Assembly (NCBI GenBank): GCA_023418915.1
Contig: JAEZYU010000052.1
Coordinates: 6,950-70,949, forward strand
Source of the DNA: Bacillota bacterium
GTDB lineage: Bacteria; Bacillota; Clostridia; Acetivibrionales; DTU013
Reading direction: 5' to 3'
DNA length: 64,000 bases
In this document: positions 8,178 to 17,368 of the stretch, one piece after another
Position numbering within the stretch: position 1 is the stretch's first letter
Layout of the letters: every line of letters starts with the position of its first letter
Program-made: the position numbers and the translations under genes
Notes under the pieces: model-generated
The model's database searches: none
The model's input: the letters and a program-made list of their open reading frames with translations, nothing else
Told to the model about the DNA's origin: nothing

Positions 8178-11084
8178 TTATTTACCCCCATCCCTAAGCT
8201 CAAGGCCGAATTCTTTTCTCTTGTTATCTATTTCTTCATTGATGACCCTGACATAATCCAACAGCGTCTCTCTTGGGTCCTCACCGTCATTGATGACCTT
8301 TCTGAAAGCATTGTTCAGATGTCTCGGTGTGAAGTAACCGCCGGGTACCTCGGGGTTCCCGATGACCCACTGTCTCTGTTCTGCCAGCGCATTATAGTCC
8401 TTTACCGGCCACGGAAGCCTTTTAGCTGCTTCAATGTTGGCAGTCGGATGACGGGCTGCTGCGCCCATCAGGCTTTCCATTTCACGGCCGAATCTCACCT
8501 GAGTGTCTGAGCTTATCCACCATTTCATAAACTCCCAGGAAGCATCCTTGTTCTTAGCAGCCTCAAGCATCATGACTCCATAACCACCGCTGGTAGTAGA
8601 TCTGTCAATAACACCGTTGTCCCTCATGACACCCGGCAGCGGAGCCATCTCCCAGAGGCCCCTGAGCTCCGGAGCAAACACTTGCAGATTGTTATAGAGC
8701 CAGTACTCATTGATTGCGATCGGCATTTCACCGGTTCTGAAACGGTTCATTACGTCAAACTCCAGCGGGAACTTGTAATTCACATACAATTCAGTCCAAT
8801 TTTTAAAAGCCTCTATTGCTTCTTCTGTATCAAGAGCACTGGATATCCCGTCGCCCTCATACAGAATGCCGCCCTCCTGATACAAAAATGTACTGTACGT
8901 TTCCATAGCTCCCCATGGGTCGTTGTTGACAACGACAGGCACACTTATATCCATATTAGCCTTTTGGACCTCAGGAATGGCTGCGTACAGCTCCTCCCAT
9001 GTATCAGGCGGCTTCACGCCCAATTCATCCAAAATATCCTTGCGATAGAACATCATCAGGAACTGCTGCTGTTCCGGCAGTCCATATATGCCTCCCTGGA
9101 ACTTGTACGGCAGCATGGAGCTTTCGGTAAACTCCTTCATCACGTCAGGCAGATCCGGAAATTGCGTGAGATCTACAGCCGCATTTCGCGTTGCATAGTT
9201 CACCGGTTCACCATTGCCCACCGACATGGCTACGTCAGGACCTCTTCCCGCTACTGTTGCAGGCAGCAGCACGCCGACCTGGACGAGCTCAACATTTACG
9301 GATATCTTCTTTTGAGGTGTGAAGGAATCGTCTATCATTTTTTTGATGACCTGCGCCTGGTCACGGCCTGTGGATATCCACACAGTAACCGCATCATTCT
9401 GATCATATACATTACCGACGCTGTTGTAATCCTCGGTAAAGGATGCTATGAAAGCGGTAATCTCGTGGATAAGACGTCTGAAGAAGGACGCATCTGCCTT
9501 GGGCAGTTCCTCATCCGGAGACGAAACAACAATATAGTCTATCTCAAGAGGCTGTTGTCTTGTATTAAGTATCCATGTGCCGAGAGCTCCGACATTATCC
9601 TTGAATTGCTTCATCCTGTTTTGAATGGTTCGCGGTCTTTCATACATATCAGACAACTGATATGAAAGCCTATCTAAAATAGCATTGTGTGAACCGCGCT
9701 GACCCGTATAGTCCACCAGCCTCTTAGAAAGGTTCGCCAATGCTTTGCTTTGTTCGTTAAGAGTCGTCATGACACCGGGCAGTTTCTTTTCCAGTTGGTA
9801 GTCCCTGTACTTATCCGGAGTCTGTCCAGTTATCATAAGAATTTTTCGATATGCATTGTTTAAAATATATACGCTGTCTTCGGCTTCTCTGAGGATCTCC
9901 GCCAGATCGCCCAGAACTACTTCCATTTTCAGCTTGTTGACTCCTTCCTCCAGGTAGAACAAGTACGGTTCATCACCGTCTCCCAGAACGAAGTTGTTCC
10001 ATGTAGCCGTATAGTTGAACGGGATATATTCCATTTCCTTAAACGGTACCTCGCCGTTTACAGTCAACCTTCTGTTTGCGTAAAGGCCGCGGGTTATGTT
10101 CTGCCTTCCCTTTATTACTATTTGATACAGACCTGCCTTTTCAACCGGGATATCCCACTCTATCCATTGCCCCGGAAGCTGCCAGCTCGTACCGCCTATG
10201 GTGTTGAGACGTATCTTTGACCTGTGGTACGGAACTGTTGCAGGAGAAGTACGGTCATTGACCGGGTAAAGAGTCGGATCCGATTTGAAGACAGCACTTT
10301 CACCCTGAATATAGACAGGATCGCCTTCGACAATCGCATATCCCTTTTGGTTGTATTCCGTTAATTTATCTTCATAAGATGGAACTTCCCTATACTGCGT
10401 CAACTTGAGAGTTTTGATCACCATAGGCTCTTTTACGGATACGAGCTTGAAGGTGTTTTTCCCTTTATTGAAATGAAATAGATACGGTTCGTTATGATAC
10501 CCCATATAATCATTGAAATAAGCTGTCTGCCAGTGGGGTTCTTCTATCTGTCGCGGCCTCATGTCATTATCCCGGTTATCCCTTTTGATCTCTTCCGCAC
10601 TTACCCATACTCTTGTGAGGGTAATATGCCTGGCATCTATGAATGGAGATGAACCGTTGACCCAAAGCTCACGCTCGATCGCTGCACTGCGGCCTTCGAT
10701 TGGATAATACTCAATAAAGACACTATAAAGACCTTCCTGCGGGACATCTACCTCCCATGTTATAGATCCCTGTTCGTCAGTCCTGACTGATTTGCCTGAA
10801 GATCCTTCGAAGTCCTGAAGAATTTGGATATCCATGTCAGTATCGATAAATTTATCAACATCGATACTGATTTCAGCCGGAGGCTTTTGATTATCCATAT
10901 ACTGGGATATATACAGCTCGTAGGTATCATCACGCCGGATCACAGAATCTCCGACCGCCGGCTCGGATGCCGCATCTGCGGCAATATCGCCGAATGAAAT
11001 GCAATTGCCTGAAAAAGACAACACAAAAACAAAGATAACAATGAATAGCTTAGTTATCGTACGGATAGCTATCCTCTTCTTCAT
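8178..11084 (-). CDS. Very large extracellular sugar-binding protein with N-terminal carbohydrate-binding-like domains
   Basis: A 968-residue exported protein, first gene of the operon. A signal sequence covers residues 1 to about 28. Two beta-sandwich segments of similar plan follow (about residues 95-235 and 290-400), each with a WEVDVPQEGLYSVFIEYYP / WIEWDIPVEKAGLYQIVIKG strand pattern and a PYLFxF/Y stretch, resembling carbohydrate-binding modules. A helical region (400-500) leads to a C-terminal family-1 solute-binding domain (about 545-950) with VAMSVGNGEPVNYA and GGIYGLPEQQQFLMMFYRKD, typical of maltose-type binding proteins. Normal family members are 400-550 residues, so the N-terminal half is an addition. 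AAGGGG precedes the ATG. It would capture oligosaccharide for the permeases downstream. Confidence 0.85.
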   Translation of the reverse strand: MKKRIAIRTITKLFIVIFVFVLSFSGNCISFGDIAADAASEPAVGDSVIRRDDTYELYISQYMDNQKPPAEISIDVDKFIDTDMDIQILQDFEGSSGKSVRTDEQGSITWEVDVPQEGLYSVFIEYYPIEGRSAAIERELWVNGSSPFIDARHITLTRVWVSAEEIKRDNRDNDMRPRQIEEPHWQTAYFNDYMGYHNEPYLFHFNKGKNTFKLVSVKEPMVIKTLKLTQYREVPSYEDKLTEYNQKGYAIVEGDPVYIQGESAVFKSDPTLYPVNDRTSPATVPYHRSKIRLNTIGGTSWQLPGQWIEWDIPVEKAGLYQIVIKGRQNITRGLYANRRLTVNGEVPFKEMEYIPFNYTATWNNFVLGDGDEPYLFYLEEGVNKLKMEVVLGDLAEILREAEDSVYILNNAYRKILMITGQTPDKYRDYQLEKKLPGVMTTLNEQSKALANLSKRLVDYTGQRGSHNAILDRLSYQLSDMYERPRTIQNRMKQFKDNVGALGTWILNTRQQPLEIDYIVVSSPDEELPKADASFFRRLIHEITAFIASFTEDYNSVGNVYDQNDAVTVWISTGRDQAQVIKKMIDDSFTPQKKISVNVELVQVGVLLPATVAGRGPDVAMSVGNGEPVNYATRNAAVDLTQFPDLPDVMKEFTESSMLPYKFQGGIYGLPEQQQFLMMFYRKDILDELGVKPPDTWEELYAAIPEVQKANMDISVPVVVNNDPWGAMETYSTFLYQEGGILYEGDGISSALDTEEAIEAFKNWTELYVNYKFPLEFDVMNRFRTGEMPIAINEYWLYNNLQVFAPELRGLWEMAPLPGVMRDNGVIDRSTTSGGYGVMMLEAAKNKDASWEFMKWWISSDTQVRFGREMESLMGAAARHPTANIEAAKRLPWPVKDYNALAEQRQWVIGNPEVPGGYFTPRHLNNAFRKVINDGEDPRETLLDYVRVINEEIDNKRKEFGLELRDGGK

Positions 11085-11589
11085 GATTACAGCCCCTTAT
11101 TATATTTTCATATATTTCATATAAAACTAACTAATTTGTGATATAGTGTTTTTATACTTTTCTATATTGCATATTATAGGGACATTAGAATAACATTTGT
11201 AATTATTAAGGGATTAAGCATTTGTATGATTATTAATGTATTCACTTGTACATAAATAATTATAGATACACTTTCCATCTATGTCAATCATAATTTCACG
11301 TAAATACCGGTTCCGAGCCTTCTCTTATACCACTGAAAGCCTATTTTCCGCTTTACGGAAGTGTTTTTTGAAATATTACAAATTGATTTACACATCACGT
11401 TACATATTTGCATTTTAACATTACTTATTATATTACAAAAGCTGCTCCGTGCTCTGAAAATCCAGTATTTCGGTACTATTATACATAGCCGCAGATTATC
11501 CTTGTAATTGTTTGTTGCTTTTGCTAAAGTATATACTAATATTTCTAGTGTATATTTACTATATATACTATTCAAGGGAGTGTTATTTT
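11085..11589. other. AT-rich divergent spacer between the sugar operon and rqcH
   Basis: About 500 bases with no convincing gene. It must hold the promoters of the sugar operon (minus) and rqcH (plus). Near 11500-11540 there are TTGTTT and TATACT boxes 18 bases apart that could serve rqcH, and TATAAT-like boxes lie close to the binding-protein start, but none is compelling. An open frame on the reverse strand at 11288-11614 has the composition of random AT-rich DNA and overlaps rqcH. Confidence 0.5.
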
Positions 11590-13344
11590 TTGCCATTTGA
11601 TGGAATAGTCGCAAAAAGTGTCGTGGAAGAATTGAGCCAAAAGCTTGTGGGCGGACGCATAGAAAAAGTACTCCAGCCGGAAGCTGATGAAATAGTGCTC
11701 ATCGTCCGAGCCTGGAGCAAAAACCATCGACTGGTGATGAGCGCCAGCCCGAACTTTCCAAGGATCCACCTGACTGAAGCAATAAAAGAAAACCCTCCTG
11801 TGCCGCCGGTTTTCTGCATGCTGCTGAGAAAACACCTTGTAGGCGGGCGGATATTATCCTTTGAATTCAACGACTATGAAAGGATAATAGGACTCAACAT
11901 AGAAGCCTCCAATGAGCTCGGCGATATCTCATCAAAGAAGTTAGTCATTGAAATAATGGGACGTCACAGCAACATCATTCTGCTCAACAGCGAAAACAAG
12001 ATACTGGATTCAGTAAAACACATAGATTCAGACATCAGCAGCGTCCGGGAGGTCATGCCGGCAAGGCCATACGTTCTGCCGCCTTCTCAGGACAAACTCT
12101 CCCCTGCAGTTTTGCATGCATCTCAACTGACAGATAAACTTGATACCTCAACAGCCACAGCAGAAAAATTTCTGCTTGAGCATATCAAAGGCTTCAGTCC
12201 CCTACTGTGCCGCGAGGTATGCCATCGCGCAGCAATCGAAGGCCGTAAACGGGCCGCAGATCTGAATTGTTCAGAAAGAGCTGCTTTAGCCGGATCACTA
12301 CAATTGATACTGGAGGAGATCAGACAAGAGCAATATTCCCCTGCAGTTATCTTTGAAGATGAGCGGCATATGGAACCGATTGATTTTCACTGTCTCGCAA
12401 TTGACCAATATGCCTTCAGGGAAGGGTATGTCTCCATAAGTCAGACACTTGACAAATACTATGCTGCACGTGACAATACCGACCGGCTCAGGCAAAAGAA
12501 ATCTGATCTGTATAAAGTGCTGAACATTTCACTTGACCGCTGTTCAAAAAAATTGACAATACAGCAGGAAACCTTACGGGATGCAGCAGATAGGGAAAAA
12601 CTGAAGCTGTACGGTGAACTGATCACATCCTCCATATATGCGATCCCCCATAACGCAGAGAGTGTATCGCTGCACAACTACTATTCTGAAAACGGCGAGT
12701 ACATAGATATACCCCTCAACCCCAACCTTACTCCCCAGGCCAATGCACAGCGATATTTCCGCAGGTATGCCAAGGCAAAAAGCGCTTATGTATACACTAC
12801 ACGTCAGCTGGAAGAAACACGCAGCGAGCTGGATTATTTGGAAAGCGTGCTTCAAATGCTGGATAACTGCATCTCTCTGCAAGAGATAGATGAAGTCAGG
12901 CAGGAGCTTGCCGAACAGGGATACATGATGCTGAGGAAAAAGAAGACACACAAAAATAAAGCTGCACAGACAGAACCGCTGCATTTCAGATCGTCTGAGG
13001 GATTTGATATATACGTCGGCAAAAACAACAGGCAAAATGACTACCTTACACTAAAAATGGCGCACTCCGGCGATATTTGGCTGCACACCAAGGCAGTACC
13101 GGGCTCGCATGTTATTATAAGAAGGAACAGCGATGAAATACCTGACAGGACCATAGAGGAAGCGGCAGTACTCGCAGCATGGCACAGCAAGGCCAGGATG
13201 TCGGCAAATGTACAGATCGACTACACAGCAGTAAAGAATGTAAGCAAGCCCTCTGGTGCCAAGCCCGGCATGGTCATTTATGTAAGCTACAAGACAGCTG
13301 TTGTGACGCCTGACCAAGCCATGGTTGACAAGCTAAAGGTATAA
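11590..13344 (+). CDS. rqcH: Ribosome quality control protein RqcH (NFACT family, Rqc2 homolog)
   Basis: A 584-residue protein that binds obstructed 50S subunits and recruits tRNA-Ala to add C-terminal alanine tails marking stalled peptides for degradation; older annotation calls it a fibronectin-binding protein. The NFACT-N domain starts with PFDGIVAKSVVEEL and covers about the first 210 residues. It is followed by helix-hairpin-helix and coiled-coil regions (to about 430) and the NFACT-R domain with DIYVGKNNRQNDYLTLKMA and GDIWLHTKAVPGSHVII (about 475-520). The start chosen is TTG at 11590, preceded by AAGGGAG; the open frame extends 26 codons further upstream but that part is low-complexity and lacks a ribosome site. 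Confidence 0.93.
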   Translation: MPFDGIVAKSVVEELSQKLVGGRIEKVLQPEADEIVLIVRAWSKNHRLVMSASPNFPRIHLTEAIKENPPVPPVFCMLLRKHLVGGRILSFEFNDYERIIGLNIEASNELGDISSKKLVIEIMGRHSNIILLNSENKILDSVKHIDSDISSVREVMPARPYVLPPSQDKLSPAVLHASQLTDKLDTSTATAEKFLLEHIKGFSPLLCREVCHRAAIEGRKRAADLNCSERAALAGSLQLILEEIRQEQYSPAVIFEDERHMEPIDFHCLAIDQYAFREGYVSISQTLDKYYAARDNTDRLRQKKSDLYKVLNISLDRCSKKLTIQQETLRDAADREKLKLYGELITSSIYAIPHNAESVSLHNYYSENGEYIDIPLNPNLTPQANAQRYFRRYAKAKSAYVYTTRQLEETRSELDYLESVLQMLDNCISLQEIDEVRQELAEQGYMMLRKKKTHKNKAAQTEPLHFRSSEGFDIYVGKNNRQNDYLTLKMAHSGDIWLHTKAVPGSHVIIRRNSDEIPDRTIEEAAVLAAWHSKARMSANVQIDYTAVKNVSKPSGAKPGMVIYVSYKTAVVTPDQAMVDKLKV

Positions 13345-13374
13345 AGTACAGCGATCGGCTATGTGATAGCTATG

Positions 13375-13540
13375 CCTGCCAATAACCCCAATTTCTCAGA
13401 ACTCCTTAAAGGAGATCAAAAAAGAGTACCGCAGCGAAAATGTCCTCAGCGCAATGGAGGAAGGTTCACTGGCCGCATCCAAAGTACTGTCATGGCGCGG
13501 CGGGGTGGAAACGGACTTATGGCAGTGTTGCCCTGACAAC
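13375..13540 (+). pseudogene. Possible coding remnant after rqcH
   Basis: Between rqcH and the convergent SLH gene one forward frame reads about 55 codons with protein-like composition (for example SLKEIKKEYRSENVL and AMEEGSLAASKVLSW) and ends in a stop near 13551. It has stops immediately before it and no start codon with a ribosome site, so it is not an intact gene. I do not recognise the family. It could be the decayed end of a gene, or chance. Confidence 0.25.
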
Positions 13541-14638
13541 ATTACCTGAAGACCTGCCGTCTTTATACAGCACTGTTATACTGAAATAGTATGTGCCGCC
13601 TGATTTGAGTTTTCCTCCGAAATCACCGCCGTTATATTTGTCTCCGGCCTTTACTGTTATGCTGGTGTCATTCCTGTCAGTTATAAATTTCAAATATCCG
13701 TCCTCGGGATAGACAGGCGTGGAGTCAGACTTGGAAATAACGACCTTGTATCCGCTGAAATTTGATGAAGATATCCTGTCCCAGCTTATTAAAAGCTTAT
13801 CGCCGGATACACTGACCGCTATTGTTGATGAACTGTGCCCGTCCGCATCCTCATCTGCCTCATCGTCCTCATATGCATCATCGTCTTCATCCGCCTCATA
13901 ATCTTCATTTGCAGCATTGCCATTATTCGCACCTGCGCTATTTTCATAGGTCACCTTCTCATCTTCATAAGTGACCTTTTCTTCATTCTCCCTGAATGCA
14001 TTATATAGAAGTTCCGCAGCAGATGCTCTGTTCAAGCTCTCAGACGGTGCAAATACTCGGCTGCCGTTCCTGTCATACCCCTGCATTAGTCCATGCTTTA
14101 CAGCGATTGCAACATATTTCTTCAGGTTTGGGGAAATATCGTCAGAATCGCTGTACTGCGAAAGCACATTCATGTCGGGCATTTCATCTCCAAAGCCCAT
14201 AGCCAGAACCAAAGCCACTGCCATATCCTCACGCTCTGCGTTTTGCGAAGGCCTGAAGTAATCTCCCAAAGAGGTTCTGAAGCCTGTCATGTATGGTTTT
14301 GCTGATTCAACATATTTGTACTGCCATCCGCCCTTTTTTATATCCAGAAATGACTCCTTTGAAGGATTTATCAAATCAAGTTCAAGAGTCAGGACCATCA
14401 TTTTTGCAAACTCAGCTCTGGTCACATCACGGGCAGGTGAAAACTGATTGTTGCCAGTGCCCTCAATTATCCCGTTCTCTACCATCCAATTGATTGCCGC
14501 ATATGCGTAGTGCTCTTTTGATACATCGGAAAAGCCGCTGCCATTCCTAGGCACTGCTGTTCCATTGACAGGTAATATGAATGTAAATGAAAATATAAAA
14601 ATAAGTAAGAATATCGATATGGAAACCTTTTTTAACAT
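13517..14638 (-). CDS. SLH-domain cell-surface protein
   Basis: A 373-residue exported protein. A signal peptide (1 to about 27) is followed by three S-layer-homology modules (about residues 36-215), with motifs such as FSDVSKEHYAYAAINWMVENG and FSPARDVTRAEFAKMM; these bind pyruvylated secondary cell-wall polymer. Then comes a strongly acidic linker of Asp/Glu/Ala (about 240-270) and a C-terminal fibronectin-type-III-like sandwich (about 275-373, LLISWDRISSSNFSGYKVVIS). It is a small wall-anchored module carrier; its partner or ligand is unknown. It is convergent with rqcH and probably monocistronic. Confidence 0.85.
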   Translation of the reverse strand: MLKKVSISIFLLIFIFSFTFILPVNGTAVPRNGSGFSDVSKEHYAYAAINWMVENGIIEGTGNNQFSPARDVTRAEFAKMMVLTLELDLINPSKESFLDIKKGGWQYKYVESAKPYMTGFRTSLGDYFRPSQNAEREDMAVALVLAMGFGDEMPDMNVLSQYSDSDDISPNLKKYVAIAVKHGLMQGYDRNGSRVFAPSESLNRASAAELLYNAFRENEEKVTYEDEKVTYENSAGANNGNAANEDYEADEDDDAYEDDEADEDADGHSSSTIAVSVSGDKLLISWDRISSSNFSGYKVVISKSDSTPVYPEDGYLKFITDRNDTSITVKAGDKYNGGDFGGKLKSGGTYYFSITVLYKDGRSSGNVVRATLP

Positions 14639-14749
14639 AAATATACATCTCCTCTCAACATAATTTTATACCCTTTGTACAAATTGTAATATAGTACTAT
14701 ATTCCTCTTTTTATCACACTGCAGTACTAATTATCGTACTCTTTGAGTA

Positions 14750-14807
14750 CACCTGCCTGATTCAAACACTTACCACCATTCTCTATGCGCACACCTGCCT
14801 GATTCAA
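14750..14807. repeat. Short direct repeat (ACACCTGCCTGATTCAA, two copies)
   Basis: The 17-base sequence ACACCTGCCTGATTCAA occurs twice about 40 bases apart in the spacer before the DUF2284 gene, and a related inverted copy (AATCAGGTAT) lies shortly downstream near 14848. This could be a regulatory site or a small duplicated spacer repeat of the kind common in this genome. Confidence 0.5.
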
Positions 14808-14911
14808 CATAATCTTGCAATTTTTTATTATGGTTAAAATCAATCAGGTATTGGAATCTGACGCTGACTCAATTATAATTAAATTCGACTATATAAATCG
14901 GAGGCTCTAAT

Positions 14912-15463
14912 ATGAATAATTCTGACCACCTCGAAAAAAAAAGCGGGAACACCGAAAAAATCGCCATTAGCTATGTAAAAAAAGCTATTGAACTGGGAGC
15001 CGACCATGCAGTTCTCTTCAGTATAAATGACATCGAATTTGATCCCAGAACACTGCTAAAATGCATGTTCGGCTGCAAGGACTGGGGCAAAGGACATACC
15101 TGTCCATCAAGACCGGGGTCTCTCAATCCTTGGGAGTACGAACAGATATTCAAGAAATATAGTTGGGGTATAATAATACATTCACATAATAAGAAGATTT
15201 CTCAGGATGTATCATTTGCATTAGAAAGCACAGCTTTTACCGATGGATACTATTTTGCATTTTCTCTGAGCGACTGTGCCATCTGCGCAGAATGCGGCGG
15301 ATCAAAAGGTATGGGTTGTGCCAACCCAAAAAAAGCCAGGCCTGCATTTCACAGCGTAGGCATAGATGTATTCAAGACAGTCCGGAAATTCGGGCTGCCC
15401 ATAAACACACTCAAGGACCCATCCGATGAACAAAATTGGTACTCAGCAGTTTTCATAGAGTAA
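14912..15463 (+). CDS. DUF2284 predicted metal-binding protein
   Basis: A 183-residue cytosolic protein matching the DUF2284 pattern: a cysteine-bearing segment CMFGCKDWGKGHTCPSRPG (about residues 51-69) and a second cluster CAICAECGGSKGMGC (about 121-135). The cysteines look suited to bind an iron-sulfur cluster or another metal; no reaction is known for the family. The ATG is preceded by CGGAGG. It stands alone between repeat-rich spacers. Confidence 0.8.
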   Translation: MNNSDHLEKKSGNTEKIAISYVKKAIELGADHAVLFSINDIEFDPRTLLKCMFGCKDWGKGHTCPSRPGSLNPWEYEQIFKKYSWGIIIHSHNKKISQDVSFALESTAFTDGYYFAFSLSDCAICAECGGSKGMGCANPKKARPAFHSVGIDVFKTVRKFGLPINTLKDPSDEQNWYSAVFIE

Positions 15464-15510
15464 GAACCTAAGAACCTCATTGAAATTAATTACTTGCACC
15501 CATAATGTTA

Positions 15511-15650
15511 AAAAATTCAAGTAGTGGGAACACAATAGTCTATTTTTTCAAGTTTTTCGTACAATAACTCAGTCAAAAACCATATTATGTGTAACAAACA
15601 TAGACGATTTTCAGTTTTTAGTTGATTTTTCTTCCCATTACTTGATTTTT
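15511..15650. repeat. Divergent copy of an inverted-repeat (MITE-like) element
   Basis: The ends are AAAAATTCAAGTAGTGGGAA (15511-15530) and, inverted, TTCCCATTACTTGATTTTT (15632-15650). They match each other and resemble the ends of the elements at 27755-27873 and 51660-51777. Two copies of CCATATTATGTG lie in and beside it. Confidence 0.45.
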
Positions 15651-15733
15651 CAAACAGTTCACTTCTTTCCATATTATGTGAACTTACAATGGCATAAAAG
15701 AATGTAGACACCGGCTCAAAAAAGTATATCTAG

Positions 15734-15846
15734 GCTCGTACTAGCCGTGAATAGCTCATACTAGCCGTGAATGGCTCATACTAGCCGTGAATAGCTCATA
15801 CTAGCCGTGAATAGCTCATACTAGCCGTGAATGGCTCATAGCCCTA
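15734..15846. repeat. 20-bp tandem repeat, five units plus a partial
   Basis: The unit CTCATACTAGCCGTGAATAG repeats head to tail with only A/G changes at two positions; the first unit has CTCGTA. There are no spacers between units, so it is not a CRISPR array. It lies in the spacer about 100 bases before the aminotransferase start and could be copy-number variable. Confidence 0.9.
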
Positions 15847-15944
15847 ATAAGGTCGTTGATATTTTGCCTGTATTGGTATATCATATAAAAAAATCGTGGT
15901 TGGCTTCTCACAAAGCCCTCACCCAAAAAACAGGAGTGGATATA

Positions 15945-17126
15945 ATGGTTTCAGAAAAAATACTGACAAATCTGAGCAGATCATCATGGATCAGAGCAAT
16001 GTTTGAAGAAGGAGCGAGGCTCCGAAAAATCGCAGGAGCCGATAATGTATATGATTTTTCTCTTGGCAATCCGGACCTGGAGCCGCCGGCGACAGTAAAG
16101 GAAGCCTTAAAAAAGGCAGTTATCTCGGACGCACCAAAAATGCATAGTTACATGAGCAATGCAGGCTATCCTGAGGTAAGAGCCGCTGTCGCTGCAAAGC
16201 TGAAGCAATCAACAGGCGTCGCTATAGGAGCAGAGCACATAGTAATGGAATGCGGTGCGGGCGGAGCAATGAATGTTGTGCTTAAGACTCTGTTGAACCC
16301 TTCCGAGGAAGTCATCGTATTGGCTCCTTATTTTGCCGAATACCTCTTTTACATAGACAATCACGGCGGAAGGCCGGTCATTGTGAATACAGACCGGGAA
16401 AGTTTCCAGCCTGATGCCGATAGAATATACGACGCCATTACACCAAGGACAAAAGCAATAATCATCAACTCGCCTAATAATCCTACCGGTGCCATCTACA
16501 GCCGCGGCTCTCTCGAAAGGATATCGGAAGCAATTGAAAAAAGGCAAAAAGAATTCGGGACCAGTATTTGCATCATATCTGACGAGCCCTATGACAAGAT
16601 AGTTTATGACGCAGCTGAGGTACCGCCAATATTTGCGATCTTCAAAAATGCTGTCATAGTCAACTCATTCAGCAAATCACTGTCACTGCCCGGCGAGCGA
16701 ATAGGTTTCATTGCTGTCAATCCGGGAACTAGTGATATATCTGCACTTATGGACGGACTCATTTTCTCGACCAGGACCCTTGGTTTTGTCAATGCTCCCG
16801 CCCTCTTTCAGAGAATCCTGCCGGAATCACTGGATGCCCGAGTAGACGTGCAAGCGTATAAAAAGAGACGAGACATGCTCTACGAAATAATAACAAATGC
16901 CGGATTCAAATGTCTGAAGCCTCAAGGTGCGTTCTACCTGTTTCCTCAGTCGCCGGTTGAAGATGATGTAGCATTCTGCAAGGCAGCAGTTAAATACAAT
17001 CTTGTAATAGTACCCGGTACCGGATTCGGGTGCAAAGGCTTTTTCAGACTTGCATACTGTGTAGATGAAAAGACGATAGTAAACTCTCAGAAGGCCTTTG
17101 AAGCATTGGCCGCAGAGTACAGATAG
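15945..17126 (+). CDS. Pyridoxal-phosphate-dependent class I/II aminotransferase
   Basis: A 393-residue cytosolic fold-type I aminotransferase (AspC/PatA-like). Motifs in order: FSLGNPDLEPP near the N-terminus, NSPNNPTG (about residue 177) contacting the cofactor, ISDEPYDKIVYD with the pyridoxal-binding Asp and Tyr, VNSFSKSLSLPGERIGF with the Schiff-base lysine (FSKSLS), and a C-terminal FRLAYC substrate-carboxylate arginine. The amino donor and acceptor cannot be told from sequence. The start chosen is ATG at 15945 behind AGGAGTGG; the open frame extends 38 codons upstream into the tandem repeat without a ribosome site. Confidence 0.9.
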   Translation: MVSEKILTNLSRSSWIRAMFEEGARLRKIAGADNVYDFSLGNPDLEPPATVKEALKKAVISDAPKMHSYMSNAGYPEVRAAVAAKLKQSTGVAIGAEHIVMECGAGGAMNVVLKTLLNPSEEVIVLAPYFAEYLFYIDNHGGRPVIVNTDRESFQPDADRIYDAITPRTKAIIINSPNNPTGAIYSRGSLERISEAIEKRQKEFGTSICIISDEPYDKIVYDAAEVPPIFAIFKNAVIVNSFSKSLSLPGERIGFIAVNPGTSDISALMDGLIFSTRTLGFVNAPALFQRILPESLDARVDVQAYKKRRDMLYEIITNAGFKCLKPQGAFYLFPQSPVEDDVAFCKAAVKYNLVIVPGTGFGCKGFFRLAYCVDEKTIVNSQKAFEALAAEYR

Positions 17127-17271
17127 GATTCTGTACTACAGGGTTACAGATTAGTCAAACTCTGGGTATAACCGACATAGATATCCGGCCATGATTTGCT
17201 TATGTTGTGGAATGAGTCAGCCGGGATTTTCAGTTCATAGTGTAGCTTAGTTATGGGCAGATTATTTCACT

Positions 17272-17331
17272 AGATTCTTTCAACAGATTCTTTCTGCAAA
17301 TTCTGTCACTAGATTCTGTCAGTAGATTCGT
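17272..17331. repeat. Short degenerate AGATTCT direct repeats
   Basis: Four or five imperfect copies of a 14-17-base unit built on AGATTCTTTC / AGATTCTGTC follow each other in the spacer between the aminotransferase and thiN. The rest of the spacer (17127-17368) shows no gene; ATCCGGAAACCGGAT at about 17339-17356 can fold into a small hairpin. Confidence 0.6.
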
Positions 17332-17368
17332 CATAGGAATAATCCGGAAACCGGATGAGCTGATCCCG

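Larger units (their letters stand above)
15464..15944. other. Repeat-filled spacer before the aminotransferase gene
   Basis: This 480-base stretch holds a divergent copy of an inverted-repeat element (15511-15650) and a 20-bp tandem repeat (15734-15846), both listed separately, then the aminotransferase leader. No gene is apparent; an upstream extension of the aminotransferase frame reaches back into the tandem repeat but has no ribosome site. Confidence 0.6.

Noticed and set aside
11288..11614. Reverse-strand open frame of 108 codons between the sugar operon and rqcH
   Set aside because: Composition is that of AT-rich DNA, no ribosome site, and it overlaps the rqcH start.
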